Part shown: piece by piece, positions 63,385-64,000 of the stretch
Layout: each line of letters starts with the position of its first letter
Numbering within the stretch: position 1 is the stretch's first letter
Source: Roseitalea sp.
GTDB lineage: Bacteria; Pseudomonadota; Alphaproteobacteria; Rhizobiales; Rhizobiaceae
Direction: 5' to 3'
Length of the DNA: 64,000 nt
Assembly (NCBI GenBank): GCA_017642895.1
Contig: JAEPON010000004.1
Coordinates: 62,001 to 126,000 of the forward strand
Notes under the pieces: model-generated
Seen by the model: the letters and a program-made list of their open reading frames with translations, nothing else
The model's database searches: none
Told to the model about the DNA's origin: nothing
Program-made: the position numbers and the translations under genes

Positions 63385-64000
63385 TCAGCCGCCATGGACC
63401 ATGTCGGCGGCGATGTCCGCACCGGCATTTTCGGTGAACCATTTGGCGGCGCCGGGATGCCATTTCATCACGGTGTTCTTGTCCCAATTCTCCGGCAGCG
63501 TGGATCGGGCGGCGCGGTGGATGTTCACCATCCGCTCATTGTCCGACATCACCACGTCGACCACCGCTTCAACGAAGCTTTCCGGCAGGTCGCAATTGGC
63601 GATGGCAAAGTTCCACATCGAAACCGACCGCGCGTCGGCTTCGAGCGTCGTGTAGGTGTCCGATGCGATCATGAATTCGGAGACCGGGAAGGCTTCCATG
63701 ATGGCGGCCTGCTCTTCGGCGGTGAACTCGATGATGTTCACATCGGTCTGCACCTCAAGCTGGCTGACGGCGGGCACCGGCACCCCGGCGGCGAACGCGA
63801 TGACGTCCAGAAGACCGTCCTGAAGCTGGCCGCCGAGATCCGACCAGCCGCCATTGCGGCGCTCGAATTCAACGCCGAGCGTCTCCATCATGCGCGGGAA
63901 ATAGGTGTCCGATGTCGAGCCGGCGGGACCGAAGCCGATCTTGGCGCCGGCCGGAATATCCGAGACGGCTTCGATGCCCGACGATGACAGCGCGGTCACC
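63385..64000 (-). CDS. TAXI-family TRAP solute-binding protein (C-terminal part, cut by the window)
   Basis: About 204 C-terminal residues; the frame runs off the window end. IGFGPAGSTSDTYFPRMMETLG, LQDGLLDVIAFAAGVPVPAVSQLE (in parts), MIASDTYTTLEAD and TVMKWHPGAAKWFTENAG are typical of TAXI binding proteins, which are periplasmic partners of fused TRAP permeases. Paired with the permease at 59688 but separated from it by a gene on the other strand and a terminator. Confidence 0.9.
   Translation of the reverse strand, partial: VTALSSSGIEAVSDIPAGAKIGFGPAGSTSDTYFPRMMETLGVEFERRNGGWSDLGGQLQDGLLDVIAFAAGVPVPAVSQLEVQTDVNIIEFTAEEQAAIMEAFPVSEFMIASDTYTTLEADARSVSMWNFAIANCDLPESFVEAVVDVVMSDNERMVNIHRAARSTLPENWDKNTVMKWHPGAAKWFTENAGADIAADMVHGG

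Overview
The window looks like chromosomal or megaplasmid DNA from a GC-rich alphaproteobacterium, most likely of the order Hyphomicrobiales (Rhizobiales). The betIBA operon faces a choXWV choline transporter as in rhizobia. A Fur/Mur-type regulator, several CUT1 sugar ABC systems, many Gfo/Idh/MocA dehydrogenases and a TAXI-TRAP transporter fit the same group. The genus cannot be fixed from the sequence. I saw no rRNA, tRNA, CRISPR array, insertion sequence or phage gene. Coding density is very high, no gap reaches 300 bases, and many neighbouring genes overlap by ATGA or GTGA.

Layout: (1) 43-8250, + strand: two CUT1 permeases, a 2-hydroxyacid dehydrogenase, the ABC ATPase, three Gfo/Idh/MocA oxidoreductases and an enol-lactonase-like hydrolase. 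The binding protein must lie upstream of the window or elsewhere. (2) 8375-17031: a Fur/Mur regulator, then betI-betB-betA plus a small membrane protein on the - strand, facing choX, a nitronate monooxygenase, choW and choV. (3) 17084-18100: a tiny exported protein divergent from a TetR regulator, with two palindromic operators between them. (4) 18229-30613: a 5'-modified-adenosine salvage locus: a TRZ/ATZ deaminase, a purine nucleoside phosphorylase, a RuBisCO-like protein, MtnK, MtnA, a SorC regulator, a fused class II aldolase/short-chain dehydrogenase, a TIM-barrel isomerase, a Gfo/Idh dehydrogenase and a YghZ-type reductase. (5) 30634-41811: a CUT1 transporter with four SnoaL/NTF2-like proteins, a LacI regulator, a MetE-C-terminal-like zinc protein and an alpha/beta hydrolase. 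(6) 42080-46819: an ArgE-like deacetylase, an XRE-cupin regulator and gabT-gabD. (7) 46854-54396, - strand: an eight-gene amino-sugar operon (GntR, SIS protein, CUT1 transporter, nagB, nagA). (8) 54528-64000: an FGGY kinase, a bicupin, a LacI regulator, an HpsN/HisD-family dehydrogenase, a fused TRAP permease, a secreted three-repeat protein on the opposite strand, and the C-terminal end of a TAXI binding protein.

The most interesting part is region 4. The deaminase and phosphorylase would convert MTA or 5'-deoxyadenosine to the inosine analogue and then to a 5-modified ribose-1-phosphate. MtnK would feed in free 5-modified ribose, and MtnA would make the ribulose-1-phosphate. The aldolase/SDR fusion could cleave this to DHAP plus a short aldehyde and process the aldehyde on the same chain. 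The RuBisCO-like protein has lost several RuBisCO catalytic residues and its role is open. A related TGACA-NN-TGTCA motif lies ahead of the RLP, mtnK and the sorC/aldolase pair, which suggests one SorC regulon. Region 5 is a second system of unknown substrate, in which NTF2-fold proteins have multiplied around one transporter.
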